Below, in pieces: positions 35,900 to 47,301 of a stretch of DNA of 64,000 nucleotides. The stretch's first letter is position 1; every line of letters starts with the position of its first letter. Under the pieces are notes generated by a model that saw only the letters and a program-made list of their open reading frames with translations, made no database searches and was not told the origin of the DNA. A program made the translations under genes and the position numbers. The stretch is taken from NCBI GenBank assembly GCA_014706385.1, contig JACGZH010000008.1, forward strand, positions 806,001-870,000. Direction: 5' to 3'. The DNA is from Phaffia rhodozyma. Lineage: Eukaryota; Basidiomycota; Tremellomycetes; Cystofilobasidiales; Mrakiaceae.

Positions 35900-36851
35900 T
35901 TACAACATATTCTCCTCTCCATCTTGATGTACGACCCACCCGGACATGAAGTTTCGACCCTCTTGGAGAATCTTCTGTACCAGATTCTTCACCACTTCAA
36001 GTGTCTATATCGGCCGGAAGGATCACCAAGCGGACCAGTCGAATACATCCGATACTTGATCAGAGGTGACGCTCAAGAAGGAGTCAGAATGTCGGAAAGA
36101 AAGATGGCAGGGCGTTCTCGAGTAGCTAACAACAGAAGAAGCGAGAGACTCTGAACAAGCACCTACCTTTCATTCTTTCCCAACTGTTTGAGATCAATGC
36201 CGGCGATCTTGACAAAATCCAAGCAGAATCGAATTTTATATTGTATGAGAAAGAACGAGTGAGCTCGACGGCCAAAGAAAAAGAAACCTTTCATCGACCA
36301 GTGATGTTGGCCGCTGCGTTGCCTCTATTCGTTGTGTTTCCTGGGGCCTTTTTAAACACTAGAGGCCACGTTCCTCCCCGGAGGCTGGGCGGGAGAAGCT
36401 TTCCTACGGACGCCTGGCCAGCGATGGAAGGAATCGTGAATTTGAACGGAATGGCGAAAGTATCTTAGACATGGGTCTAGTTGTTCAGAAGGTCTAAAGA
36501 CTATATAGTGCTTGATTCCCTATACTTCACATCATAAAACAAAAATACATCGATGAGCCAACTGTGATGATCGATCTATGAACAAAGCAGATGATGAACG
36601 GCAAGGATTCACAAATCTAATGACCTGTTATTCAGGTCCTCGACTGGAGCTATGTATCTGGGTTTGTACAAGAGCATCAAACAAACATCTCAATCTTGTT
36701 AGATCACAACCATCGACAGCTAGATACAAAAAAGAATCTCTAACCTGAAGAGCCCGAATCTTGACCGTGAATTCCGCAATACCATTCAACCGACACCATT
36801 GTGTCGGAACATCAACAATACCGCAGACGACCGAGCCGCATGTATAGATAT
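35900..36851 (-). CDS. Arrestin-like protein gene, 5' end unresolved, possibly disrupted
   Basis: Minus-strand exon-like segments read in order: 36745-36851 (TCGSVVCGIVDVP, then GIAEFTVKIRALQ), 36299-36463 (FAIPFKFTIPS, LLPPSLRGG), 36167-36263 (FFLIQYKIRFCLDF, AGIDLKQLGKNE), 36056-36125, and 35900-36004 (LEVVKNLVQKILQEG ending EENML). The pattern GS-V-x-G near the start, an F-x-IPF-x-F-x-IP strand, an LPPS motif and an I-x-Y-x-I strand resemble the arrestin N-domain. Arrestin-like proteins adapt membrane transporters to ubiquitin ligases. The last three exons join in frame with GT-AG introns (one only 35 bases). The join between 36745 and 36463 does not keep phase, and upstream sequence (MALRLASRSLNN frame near 36852-36895) is one frame off. 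So either I missed an exon or the gene is decaying. Confidence 0.4.
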
Positions 36852-37398
36852 CTCATTGTTTAGGGAACGAGACGCCAAACGAAGAGCCATAGAACTCGGA
36901 GACTGCCAGGCCGGTGACCTTTGGAGAAAAACTGGGCGAGCGATAATAGGTGATTATGAGATAGTAAATCTGGCTGATGTTTGGTGATATCTTTGCTTTG
37001 TTGAAGTATGCAGTCTAGACTTCGACGCAATTTTGATGAGTATTTATCTATCACGAGAGGTGCCAAACGAGCAGAGGTCACACAAAATCTTCTTCCGATC
37101 AGTTCCAAGTCAGTTCCTCTCTTTCCACTTCTGTTTCTCAATCTATCTGCTGAGCATGTGGATCGGCGTGTACTTTGGGTCGCAGTTTGGACGCTTGTTG
37201 AGGACAAGGTGGCTGACGATAGAAGAGAGAGTTATGATGACATATTGTGGGGTTGATAGCACCCGACAGTCATGATCATGGGTGAGCTCGTTCGATAAGG
37301 GAGATCCAGCACAGTAGACTTATCTGCAAGGAGAAAGCCTGCTCAGGCAAAACAGCAATCCACATACTATAAGATGGTTGTGTAAATCTCATCTAATC
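36852..37398. other. Unresolved stretch upstream of the arrestin-like exons
   Basis: Probable 5' exons of the arrestin-like gene or its promoter lie here, plus the 3' UTR of the DBP8-like helicase. A minus-strand frame of 115 residues (36860-37207) is open but matches no family I know. Confidence 0.3.
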
Positions 37399-39871
37399 TC
37401 AAGCCAAGGCTTTTTTGGCGGCATCTCGCTTCTGCCGTCGTTTCTCCAGAGCGGCCCTGTTCTTCTGTTTCTCTCCAAATCCAGAATCATGTAAAGCCTA
37501 GAATCGTACCAAAAGACAGCCCAAGAACATGATCAGATCTCAAGTGCATCCAAGCCTTTGCTTGATAAAAAGACTATCTCTCGAAATTTTTACCATCGCG
37601 GCCACTCGTTTAGCGGTGGAAACTTTGTTGAGCGATTCAAGAACTTTGTCTTCTGGAAGGGTGTACTCTGACAATGTAGCGTCTGAATGTTATTATTAAA
37701 AATAAAAAAAAGAAAGAAAGAGAGAATTAAGAATATACAGAGAAAAAAATTATTATTGGGAAAAGCTGGATGGGACGAAACGTGAACACGTACTGATCTT
37801 CTTCTCGATCACTTCCACCAACTCTGTATCTCTCTCAGTCACCATTGTGATCGCCACACCACCCCTTCCCGCTCGAGCCGTTCTACCAACTCGATGGATA
37901 TAATCCTCTCCAACCCTTGGGCAATCCCAGTTGACGACTAAAGCAACCTCTGGAATATCCAAACCTCTACTACCTACATCAGTCGCTATCAGTACTGGTG
38001 CCCTACCAGCTCGGAAGGTCGACAACGATTGTAGTCGTTCGTGCTGAGACAAATACGAATGAAGCGCGACAGAAGGGATTTCTAGTTCGGTCAATAGAGC
38101 CTGGACATGAGCAGCCGTCTGACAACGAGACGTAAAGATGATGGTCGATGGAGGCCAGGGACGGGTCTCGACGTCTTCGGAAACGGCAGTAGTCGCAGAC
38201 GAGACGGGTGGGTTGCGCTTCCGTTTAGATGAAATGGGCTTGGAGGAAGACGTTGGATTTGGGTTCGCTCGGATAAGATGCTTGATTGATTCCGGGGGGT
38301 TCAAAAGGAGATAGTATAGGTATGTTTCTCGTATGTGGGAAGGGATGAAGAGATAATGTTGTTTCAGCGTGCTGACGGTCGTTGTACTGTCGAGTACACC
38401 CATAAAGCATCACAGATCGATCAGTCAAAAGAAGAGGAGAAGAAAAAAGGTCACGGACGACAAAAGGTCTCGGCTTACTCTGACGCGACTTTGTGCACAA
38501 AGATCTTTTCTTTTCCTTTCTTTGGTTCTCGTTGTTCCAAAGTTCGGATCGCGTCTGACTCTGTGGCAGTGAACAAACAGGTTTGCCGCTCCTCTGGTAT
38601 CCGAGAAAAGATGTAAGCCAAATCGGCAGCGAATGTCGGTGTCAACATCCGATCGGCCTCATCTAGCACCTAAACCAAGGTGAAAAAAGTTTTCAGTAAT
38701 GTTCAGACAGGCTCTCTATTCACGCTTTATACAATCCGAGCCAACTTGGGTAGGGTAGTACATACCAATGTCTGCACCTTGTCCAATCCCCACTCCATTC
38801 CACTACCCTTCAACAGATCAGCCAGCCGTCCAGGAGTAGCAACTATCACATGAGGCCTGTTCACTAGCTCCTGAGCCTGTGCAATCACGTCCATCCCACC
38901 AACAATTACGGAAGTCTTGATGTGCAACGGGACACCGAGAACGTGGAACTGCTCTGCGATTTGGAACGCCAGTTCTCTGATCATCGAGAACCAAACCGAA
39001 GCGAACATGATAAATTGTGCTGAACAAACAAAAGAACGCACGGCGTAGATAATTCATACAGTAAAAGAGAACGTACCGAGTAGGCGTAAGGACGACAGCC
39101 CAGATTCCATACGGATCGCGAGAAATCCGTTGAAGGATTGGAAGCGCAAATGCCAACGTCTTTCCGGAACCTGTTTGAGCAAGTCCAATGCAATCTCGAC
39201 CTTTGGGTGTAAGAATCGCGCATGAAAGCTTATGTCAATACTTGCTGAATGAGGTTCTCAAAGAGGAAAAGAGAAGAGAAAATACACATACCAGCAAGGA
39301 TAGCAGGTATACAACCCTCCTGGATGGACGTTGGTCGTCGGATGGACATTGTACCCATTGCAGCAATCAACGCGTTTGATACTCCGATACTCGAGAACGT
39401 TTTCTTCTTCTTCAATTCTTGGATAATAGAGTCTACTTGACTATCCTGATCGTTTTCCTGTTCTGCCGCCAAAGTCTTAGTTAGACTTTCAGCCGACGGT
39501 CCGAAAGAGGATGATGAGGATGCGGGAAGGCTCGACTTGACTCTTGACACAGGCACCCGAGAAGGAAGTTTAATTCGAGAAGGCAAAGCCGTAGTGGTGA
39601 TCGATGGCCCAGATTCAGGTTCTGGAGAGGGAGAAAGTTCAATTCTTGTGCGTTGGTGAAACGAATGTTCGTCCGGAAAGTCGGCATCGTCGTCCATTAC
39701 CTCTGGGTCATCGTCCTCAGAGTCAGACTCGTCGTCCAGGGAGTCAGTTGAGAAACCGTCGTGGTTGTCGCCATCAATTCCCTGATGCTTTTTTTCTGTA
39801 AACGACGGCTGGAAGTTCGTGTTGATGGAAGAGTCTTTTTGAGTCTTCAGCTTCTTAGATATAGGCGCCAT
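37399..39871 (-). CDS. DBP8: DEAD-box RNA helicase, DBP8/DDX49 type
   Basis: Seven exons (39292-39871, 39077-39200, 38766-38976, 38479-38669, 37794-38386, 37594-37682, 37399-37497) give about 628 residues. An acidic, Ser-rich N-terminus of about 140 residues precedes the helicase core: Q motif [14 protein letters not shown] (motif I), [13 protein letters not shown] (Ia), [10 protein letters not shown] (Ib), LDEADRML (II), FTAT (III, where most relatives have SAT), TRCQTAAHV (IV region), [14 protein letters not shown] (V), [15 protein letters not shown] (VI). The Arg-rich end [21 protein letters not shown] is typical of Dbp8/DDX49. Dbp8 works with Esf2 in 18S rRNA processing in the nucleolus (family knowledge). 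A low-complexity insert of about 45 residues lies between motifs III and IV. Start at 39871 opens [12 protein letters not shown], a nuclear-signal-like stretch. Confidence 0.9.
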
Positions 39872-40809
39872 TTGTCTAGCCGAGTGGTCGTCTATGTCGG
39901 CAGGAATGATGGTCCGATATGTTTGCTAATTCTATCGGACAAGAAAGTGGAGTAGTTAGATTTTGTAAGTTAGGTGAGTAACCACACCGCTTTCGAGCAA
40001 CGACAAACACGTGATTTAAAATCCGCTCCTGCCTTCTTCTATTTGTTGAGGATACTCATCCTCATAGCACCACCGTCTGAGAAAACATCAGCAAGGAGCG
40101 CGTATCTGACCAGAAGACGAACAACAGAGACCTTTTCGAACGTAGTAGCATTCAAAATAATCGTTTTCGCAGAGCATTAAGTTATGGGCGCTGCGAGCGC
40201 CTCTCGACATTGGGATGATGTTCCAGAAATTGCGCGGGCGGCGGCGGCGACGGCAGCGGTAGCAGCAGCAGCAGCATCAACAACAGCGGCAGCAGAAGAA
40301 GCAGCAGTAGTCGTATCATCATTGTCAATGAAACAACATTTGATAAAGAGAGTTTTTCTAATATATATGCAGAGACTATCCAGACTTGAGATAGCATAAT
40401 TCTCGACAAGGTCCACGCTTCCTTTGTAAGGACACGTTTCTTTGTCTGGCTTCTGGATTCTGCGCGAAAACAGAATGTGTTTATATACAAACTGATCATG
40501 AAGAGGAAATTGTTATTCACTATAGAATATAATGCAACTCACGCAACATCAATGAATCCGAACCACCAGATATTCGTCTCTAGAACAAGCATGTTGAGCT
40601 CTGAATACACTGAGACCGTAAGAAATCTATCAAGTTAAACGAACCGGGCTAATAAGCTATAACCGGTGGATTACATCATTCTAGTGCTAAAACCCCGAAC
40701 CCCTCCACTTTCTTAATCAGATCGTATCTCTCTTCGATCGTTTTTGTTGTTCAAGTAGACGACTATAGTCAGCTCCATCCTTACCATCACCATCCATTCG
40801 ACTTGCAAC
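39872..40809. promoter_or_regulatory. Divergent promoter region, DBP8 and OYE genes
   Basis: A 938-base gap between divergent starts. An ACACGTGATT sequence (near 40010) holds a CACGTG core. A GCN trinucleotide repeat lies at 40235-40310. A short ORF over that repeat (40184-40399, Ala-rich) is probably not a gene. Confidence 0.4.
40235..40310. repeat. Imperfect GCN/GGC trinucleotide repeat
   Basis: About 75 bases of GCG, GCA and CAG-type triplets run in one frame in the intergenic region. On the plus strand they would encode mostly Ala and Thr, on the minus strand Leu, Ala or Pro. It is likely a slippage-prone microsatellite. Confidence 0.8.
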
Positions 40810-43264
40810 ATGACAGTCTCACCTCTATCTGATTCTATTACCTTCAAGAAATCTGGCTTTGTGGCAAAAAACAGGTCTGTGTTTTTCCCGTCGTTCTCTC
40901 CGAATAAATCAGCCGTATAAATACATGCTGCCGAACTGATCTTTTTTCGGCACCCAACGGCTTTTCACATAGGTTTCTCAAGTCTGCTATGACTGAGAGA
41001 CTCTGTACGTTTTCTCAGGAGGACCACGGCGCTCGGTTTGTCTTCTTCATCGCCTGTGCTTAGATTGCATGAGGTCCTAGATTTGACACAGACTGTCTCC
41101 GCGCGTTGATCTCTCATAGAGGGAAGTCTACTCCTGAATATGTGCGACTATACGAAGAGTGGGGAAAAGGCGAGATGTACGTCCATCAGTTTCTGCTCGA
41201 ATCTAAATTTCTTGATCATTCATATTGACACTCACCCAATCTGTCCAGTGGTGTGATCGTTCTTGGAAACATTCCCATTGATCGAACTGCTCTCGAGGCT
41301 GCTGGAAACATCGTGATCGACAAGCGATCGTCTTTCGATCCTGTTGAGAACATCAAGCCTGTCATTGAGGCCTCCAAAGCCCACGGAAGCATCATCATTG
41401 GTCAGCTTACTCACGGCGGTCGCCAGGTAAGACCTTTTGATTCAACGTTCGTCAACTTTTCAATTGTGTGCGATATGCGCTGAAGCTTTCGTGCTGTTCG
41501 ACTGGTCGATCGTGCGCTAGACCTCGGAGAACATCAACTCGCAACCGTTATCGGCATCCGATATTCAATGCCCTTCTTTTGCCGGCATGGCCTTCGCTGA
41601 GCCTAAGCCTGCGTCGCTTGAAGAAATTGACGCTATCGTTGAGGGTTTCGCTTATGGAGCCGAAGTTCTTTACAAAGCGGGGGCTCATGGGGCTCAGTTG
41701 CACGGAGCTCATGGATAGTACGTTTGTGCCTTGAAGACTGTCGACGCTATTTTTCCCGTTATGATAAGTTTCTGATCTGTCATTGTTTTTCTTGAGCGCA
41801 TCTACAGCCTCTTGTCTCAATTCTTGTCCGCTCGGATTAACAAGCGGACTGATGGTACGTTTCGCTGTCCTTTATTGAGTCAAGTTTTATGCTTATCTCA
41901 AACGGCTGATGCGTTTAACAAACAGATTATGGTGGATCCCTCGAGAACCGAATGCGGATTATCATTCGAATTATCAATGAGATAAAGCAACGAATTCCTG
42001 AGGACAAGTTCATTTTGTCCATCAAGATGAACAGGTGCGCTGCTTCATAAAAAGAGTCGGTGATGAGTTGACGTGAACGGTTGGTTGCTGATCTATCACA
42101 CTGATCTGTGTATGCTGGAAATGGTTTACAGTGCCGACTTCGCGGACGGAGGACTTACCCCTGAGGAATCTTCTACTGGTGAGTTTCAGAATCTAGTATA
42201 ATTGCTCTGATGAATTCATTCTGACTTTGCTCCAAATGTCCATCCTCTCGTAGTTGCCCAGCAGCTGGATAAGCTTGGTCTAGACTTGATCGAAGTTTGT
42301 TCAATCTCGTCACTTTGTTTCAATTCAAAGCATTTACCCACGTTCCCTTCCATTTATATAATGTTTCTTCTGCGCACTCATCAGCTTAGCGGAGGGTCCT
42401 ATGAGTCCATGGCTTTCGAACACAAGAAAGAGAGCACGATCAAGAGGGAAGGATATTTCATTGAGTTTGCGGAACACATTCGTTCGTCATTCATATGTCT
42501 CTCTTCTCTTGATAGAAGCTACTAGATCGTCGATCTGGAACCTGTTTCTGTTCTTTCGCTCCTTTTTTTTTCTTTCACAAAATAGGACCCCACTTGACGA
42601 ATGCCGTTTTGGCCGTTACTGGTGGCTTCCGAGGAAAGGCTGCTATGGAGAGAGCCGTCGCTGAGAGCAGTACGGACAGTGCGTTCCGTTCTGACCAATT
42701 CTCTAGCAGCGTATTCTTCATTATTGAAAGAAAACTGATCTGTCTGATTTTGGATCATATCGCGTCAATTACCATTGATCTCGACCGAAACAGTCATCGG
42801 TCTAGCTCGACCTCTTACGGCTGAACCGTGCTTCTGCAGAGACATCCTTTCTGGCGCAATATCCGAGGCCAAGCCCAACAAAGTTGTTCGTCTTCACTCT
42901 CGGCCTCTTTCTTATCTTGTTCTCGGTATCATAAATTTGATCACAATATGCATCTGTTTACTATTCCTAGCCAACCGCCGTTCAGACTGGAACCTCCATC
43001 GCTCAGATTGGAGCAATCGGGCATGGAAAGTCTATTCCCGACCTCTCAGATGAGAAATCGTGAGTCCTCCTTTTTCCACCAACATAAATATTTTTCGTGT
43101 TATTAAACTCAAATATTGTGCTTTACTCCTCCTTGATGTCAAAAACGTGTATCACGACAATCAGAGCTCAAGAATGTTTGGACGCCGTCATGGGCAAAGC
43201 TCCTCCTAAACAAAAAGTTGACGGCCACAACACCACTGAGTACGCTGGTCAGAAGGAGGAATAG
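40810..43264 (+). CDS. NADH:flavin oxidoreductase, Old Yellow Enzyme family
   Basis: Fourteen exons (40810-40874, 40973-41035, 41120-41176, 41249-41426, 41521-41717, 41808-41854, 41926-42034, 42132-42178, 42254-42294, 42385-42481, 42586-42678, 42794-42882, 42986-43059, 43165-43264) give about 418 residues as a single TIM barrel. Landmarks: FLKSAMTERL at the first strand, IIGQLTHGGRQ, the substrate-binding HGAHGYLLSQFLS, YGGSLENRMR, and the FMN-phosphate region VTGGFRGKAAMERAV with IGLARPLTAEP. The wording fits the bacterial-like OYE/NADH oxidase clade found in fungi, which binds FMN and reduces activated alkenes using NAD(P)H; the natural substrate is usually unknown. No signal peptide is seen. 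The start ATG at 40810 gives MTVSPLSDSITF, a normal OYE beginning. Confidence 0.92.
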
Positions 43265-43732
43265 AGTTTCTACAGTCATGCTGTTTCTTCTTCTGTTATA
43301 TTCTATCCTTCTGTTTAAGAGTGTCTTCTAAGTGAGGTTTCAGACTGTCTGTATTTCCACTCTGTACATCGAGTAGACTGGACGGTGTTCGTTAGTCTCT
43401 TCTCATCTTTCTTCCACTTCATCAATAGAGCTATGTCGTTCTTGTGATCAATCTTAAAAGACGCCAAAGGGTATGCTCGATATCAGATTAGGAACATTTT
43501 CAGCATTTCATCTTAACAGGCTAAGCAGCTTAGTTGCAAATGGCAACGGGAAACAAAAACATATATCATTACGATGTTATAACCAGAACGAGAGTGATAG
43601 TAAGAGTGGTACAAGTAGATGAAGCGAAGGTATGGAATATTAGAACCCAACCACTCAGATTCTCTTTTCGATCAACGGGATTCCAAGGCATTTACTACAA
43701 GCATTATTTTTTTGAGTTTTATTTAAGTAGAC
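43265..43732. other. Convergent spacer
   Basis: A 468-base gap between the 3' ends of the OYE and RBM18 genes. AT-rich toward the right; no gene is seen. Confidence 0.5.
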
Positions 43733-44807
43733 CTATATTCCCCTAGAAGGCTGAGGCGGTTTCGATGGTAGCCCCTCTGGCGCTACAGGAAGGGTAGAAT
43801 TCGATGCCGAAGTAGTATCGGATGAGGATGCTGCTGATGACTTTTTCATTTGAGCGAGTTTTGCTTCAAGAGCCGCGATTTGGGCGTCGGCTCTGATTGG
43901 AATATTGGACGTACAGCGTTTAACGAATAGTACTCTTGTCAGTCCGTTACACAAAACGATACATTCGAACAGAAGAGAAACGGAAGAACGAACCCTTGAG
44001 GAGCTCGTTGGTTTTTGACCATACTCAACGTAGTCCTCCTATCGTGAGATCCAGAACCTGAATTCGAGCCGTATTTACCACCGTTCGATGAAAACGAGCT
44101 TCCGTCCCCATTTTGCATCTTTTGTGACGTTTCAAATCCATCGCGGTTCATTAAAATGAAGGGTAATTTTCAGAATGTTAGCTATTAGTAAGACGATCTT
44201 CACGATGATGATGATGATGACGATGATGATAATAAGAGGGGACAAGAGAAGAATGAGAACGAGAGAATTTACCTGAGAAGCGAACGTCACGACCAAGTTT
44301 CGTCCTCGAAGCGGCTTGTCATGTAGTCCCGTCAAAGCTTTCATCGCGTCCTGTGCACATTCATTCGAGTGACACAGAAGAAGAATCAACACCACGTATA
44401 GATGACGATGACATAGTATTGTAGGTAGAAACGAAGCCAGACAAACTAACCTCCTTAGTAGCAAACTCGACGAACGCGTAACCTCTCGGTTTCCCTCTCA
44501 TCGGCCCAGATTTATGGAAGAGAAAGTCCAACTTGGCAATCTTGCCGAACCTTGAGAAGATCTTGATGAGAGCGAATCTTGCGCAATTAGAAAGCGAATA
44601 TGTTTCAAAGGTTTCATTCAACGAGTTCGATAAGGCAATTGAAAGGGAAAGCAGAAGGTGCGATAGTGTTAGGGCCGACGGTATACATCAATAAGGAGAG
44701 TAGAGAGCATCCATAAAAGCAAAAACAACCTACTCATCCACAGTAAACTGGAGATTGCCGACATACAGCCTCGGCGTTGCGTTCTTAGATATCTCCGAGG
44801 TAGCCAT
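43733..44807 (-). CDS. RBM18-like single-RRM RNA-binding protein
   Basis: Five exons (44734-44807, 44451-44577, 44273-44350, 43994-44118, 43733-43892) give about 187 residues. One RNA-recognition motif fills residues 12-92: RNP2 LYVGNL, then FGKIAKLDFLFHKSG, GKPRGYAFVEF (RNP1) and LRGRNLVVTFAS. The FLFHKSG-x-x-x-G-x-PRGY wording and the later coiled-coil-like ADAQIAALEAKLAQMKK match human RBM18 and its fungal relatives, whose role is poorly known. The C-terminus is Ser-rich and ends in a Pro-rich tail (PEGLPSKPPQPSRG). No nuclear signal is obvious. The gene is divergent from the F-box-like orphan over 235 bases. An RRM protein of another family is possible but less likely. Confidence 0.83.
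44202..44232. repeat. GAT/GAC trinucleotide repeat in an RBM18 intron
   Basis: About ten GAT-type triplets with one GAC lie in the third intron of the RBM18-like gene. It is probably a microsatellite. Confidence 0.8.
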
Positions 44808-45042
44808 AGTTCTATGCTGGGATTTCTTGTGGCCAGAGAACAACTGGTGAGTGAGTGTTGGTGGAGAACACGGTCAGCGTAAAATTCATATTTACTTTGA
44901 AGCCCAACCGATGACGCTCTCTCGCTTATCTCCTATAAAGCAACCGGCCAACGGACTCGACGACATCAATCCACCACCGTACTTATCACAGAGAACATCA
45001 GTATCGTACGTGCACAACTAGGATCACTCCAGAGGGTGAACA
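44808..45042. promoter_or_regulatory. Shared promoter of RBM18-like and F-box-like genes
   Basis: A 235-base gap between divergent starts, with no strong motif visible. Confidence 0.45.
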
Positions 45043-46897
45043 ATGGCTTTCTTGATCCCACTCCTTGCGCCTTCAATAGCAGAGGCGTCGGCCAACTTGG
45101 GTGAGTTTCTCTTATGGCTTATGGATCTATACCGTGCTGTCTGAGTCACACACTAGACGTCCTGTTGACCAACCCGTTATGATCTTTATGTTCATCAAAC
45201 GATGCACACCACAGCAATCGGTATATCCAATGCAGTTCAGGGAACTTCATCCTCGGTGTCGATTCAAATCGGGAAGAAAGTGTTTACGAATAACAAAGGG
45301 TTCAACCTATCTGGCTTACCATACGAACTTCGAGAAAAGATCCTGCTCATGGCACTGGATGAAAGCAAGAGGTTTGTTGATCTGGTTTGACAAACCGTCT
45401 TCATCTTCATCTTAGACTGTCTGATCAAGCTGACATCTTCCATCCTCTTCGAAGTCTTGTTGTACCTATACTGAAGCTGACGAATCCGTATGGAGTGACA
45501 CCTCAACAATACGCCGCGCTGGAAAAGCGATCACCTTTAAATCGCTCAAACCCAAACTACCGATCGGTCATGAACGAGTATAGATCGGCCAATGGATATC
45601 CACTCTCGAGTTGGCGATGGTTGAGAGTTTGTAGAGAATGGTGGGCTCTGTTGAGGAGGGAATTATGGAAGAGATGTACGATCGATGGATGGAATCCGTT
45701 AGTGACGCTTTTCTTCTTCTTTCTGACGTTGCTCTTCCAGAGAGTGTGCGGATAAAGCAGTGGACTGAAATAGACGAGAAACACTGTCGTTTATAGATAT
45801 CAAGTGTTTCTACGTCTGCTGGAAAGCGACGACTTTCATGCCGCTCCATTTATCAGAACACTCAGTCTGCTAGATGGCTTTTCTTCCCCTTCGGACCTTT
45901 GTACGTGAACTGTTCTAGCCAACTGTGTGCGCACGAGCTATCACTGATGGATTTCTTGATGATCATGCCAGATACAATATTGACATCACCAAAAATGAAA
46001 CACTTGGAGACGCTCAACATTCTCCCGATCTATCTAGAGAGCTCTGCGTTTAATCCTTATTTGCCTCCGCCTCGCCCGTTCCCATTCGGTGTTCATCTGA
46101 TACCTGTCGGAACGATCCGATCTGTATCTATCGGTCTACCACTCGATCAATGCACAAATCAGACCACCAGACGTCATCTTTCGTCTCTCCAACTTGATTT
46201 TCTGGGGGTCACCCTAAACCGACCTAGCGAGCAACTGTTTGCAGAGCTTGCCGATCTCGTCGGTAAGACCGTCCAGACAATCTCGATAAGATACTTGCCG
46301 GACCTCACGGTACCGCTGAGAGCCTTTGTGGACCCGGGGGTGTTAACTGGCCCGTCGATAAGGTCGTTTGAGAGGGTGGTGATCACTTTGCCCAAAATCA
46401 CTTCGTTTGGTAGAATACCTTATCAGAACCAGCCGGAAGCTAACGAATTGGGAGAGAGAGTGGCGTTCTCCCAACGATTGATCGATCTATTGGATATGGA
46501 CAACGAGGGGCCAACGGTCAGGGTTTCTGGAGCGGGCGACAGGTTTGAAGACAAAGGGGACATGAATAGGGACGAGCAACTCGAAAGTAGAGGAGGTTTA
46601 AGAAACCGGACGGTCGTCTATCTAGGAAGAAGCCACGGAGACGAAGAGGAGCATGGTCTGTCGACAGGCCGACGAATCTGGCCGTTGACCGATGAGTTTG
46701 CGTTTGAGCCCATCGAGAAACGACCCATGATGGACAAGAACAAGTCGGGATCGAGGCTAAGTAACGGCCAATGCGAGGGCGGGAATGACGAGAAAGACGA
46801 CAAACCGGACAATACGGTTGAGTCTTGGGAACGCCAGACTGATCTCCGGTTGTTCGGTGGGTTGATTGGGATTCGAATGGAGTCCAAGAAGCGATGA
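45043..46897 (+). CDS. F-box-like protein of unknown function
   Basis: Five exons (45043-45100, 45215-45371, 45416-45697, 45797-45900, 45972-46897) give about 508 residues. Near residue 50 the segment LPYELREKILLMALDESKR resembles the start of an F-box (an L-P-x-E-L-x-x-x-I-L pattern), and the following SSWRWLRVCREWWALLRRELW resembles its second helix, which would bind Skp1 of an SCF ubiquitin ligase. That assignment is an inference from a weak motif. The rest has no repeat I can name; it is leucine-rich in its middle part and acidic and low-complexity near the end. The last splice (donor 45901, acceptor 45971) is set because the exon 4 and exon 5 frames agree only there. No close family is recognised. 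Confidence 0.7.
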
Positions 46898-47301
46898 TGT
46901 GTACGCGCGTTGTTTTACATGCCGTTATCTGCTCTGTATCCTTTGTATCGTCTACATGTTCTGTATGTTCTATATATTGTATCTTACCCAAACGTCCTAT
47001 CACATCTACATGTATCATTTATCCTTTGAATTCATGAGCCGATACATCTCATCCCAGGCGGGATGTTTCTCAACTGCGCTAGTCACTCGGCTCTGACCGG
47101 CCCGGGGTTTATCTTCTGTTGGTAGTGCTCGACCGGACTTCCTTCTTACCTGCTTACCTTCATCCCATCAACGACCTTTGTTTGCTTGCTTGCCTTTCGC
47201 TCGTTATATCTCTGGTCTAGTGTTCGTGTGTAGGACAACGATCAAGATTGATACACTGAAGGAAACTGGAGTTTTCGTCCCTCGGTGTCATCTCTGGCAC
47301 G
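46898..47301. other. Tandem intergenic spacer
   Basis: A 404-base gap between two plus-strand genes, holding a TA-rich 3' UTR-like part followed by a promoter-like part rich in CTTGCTTGC-type pyrimidine sequence. No gene is seen. Confidence 0.5.

Noticed and set aside
36241..36468. Plus-strand 75-codon frame, MYEKERVSSTAKEKET.
   Set aside because: It is antisense to the better-supported arrestin-like exon at 36299-36463.
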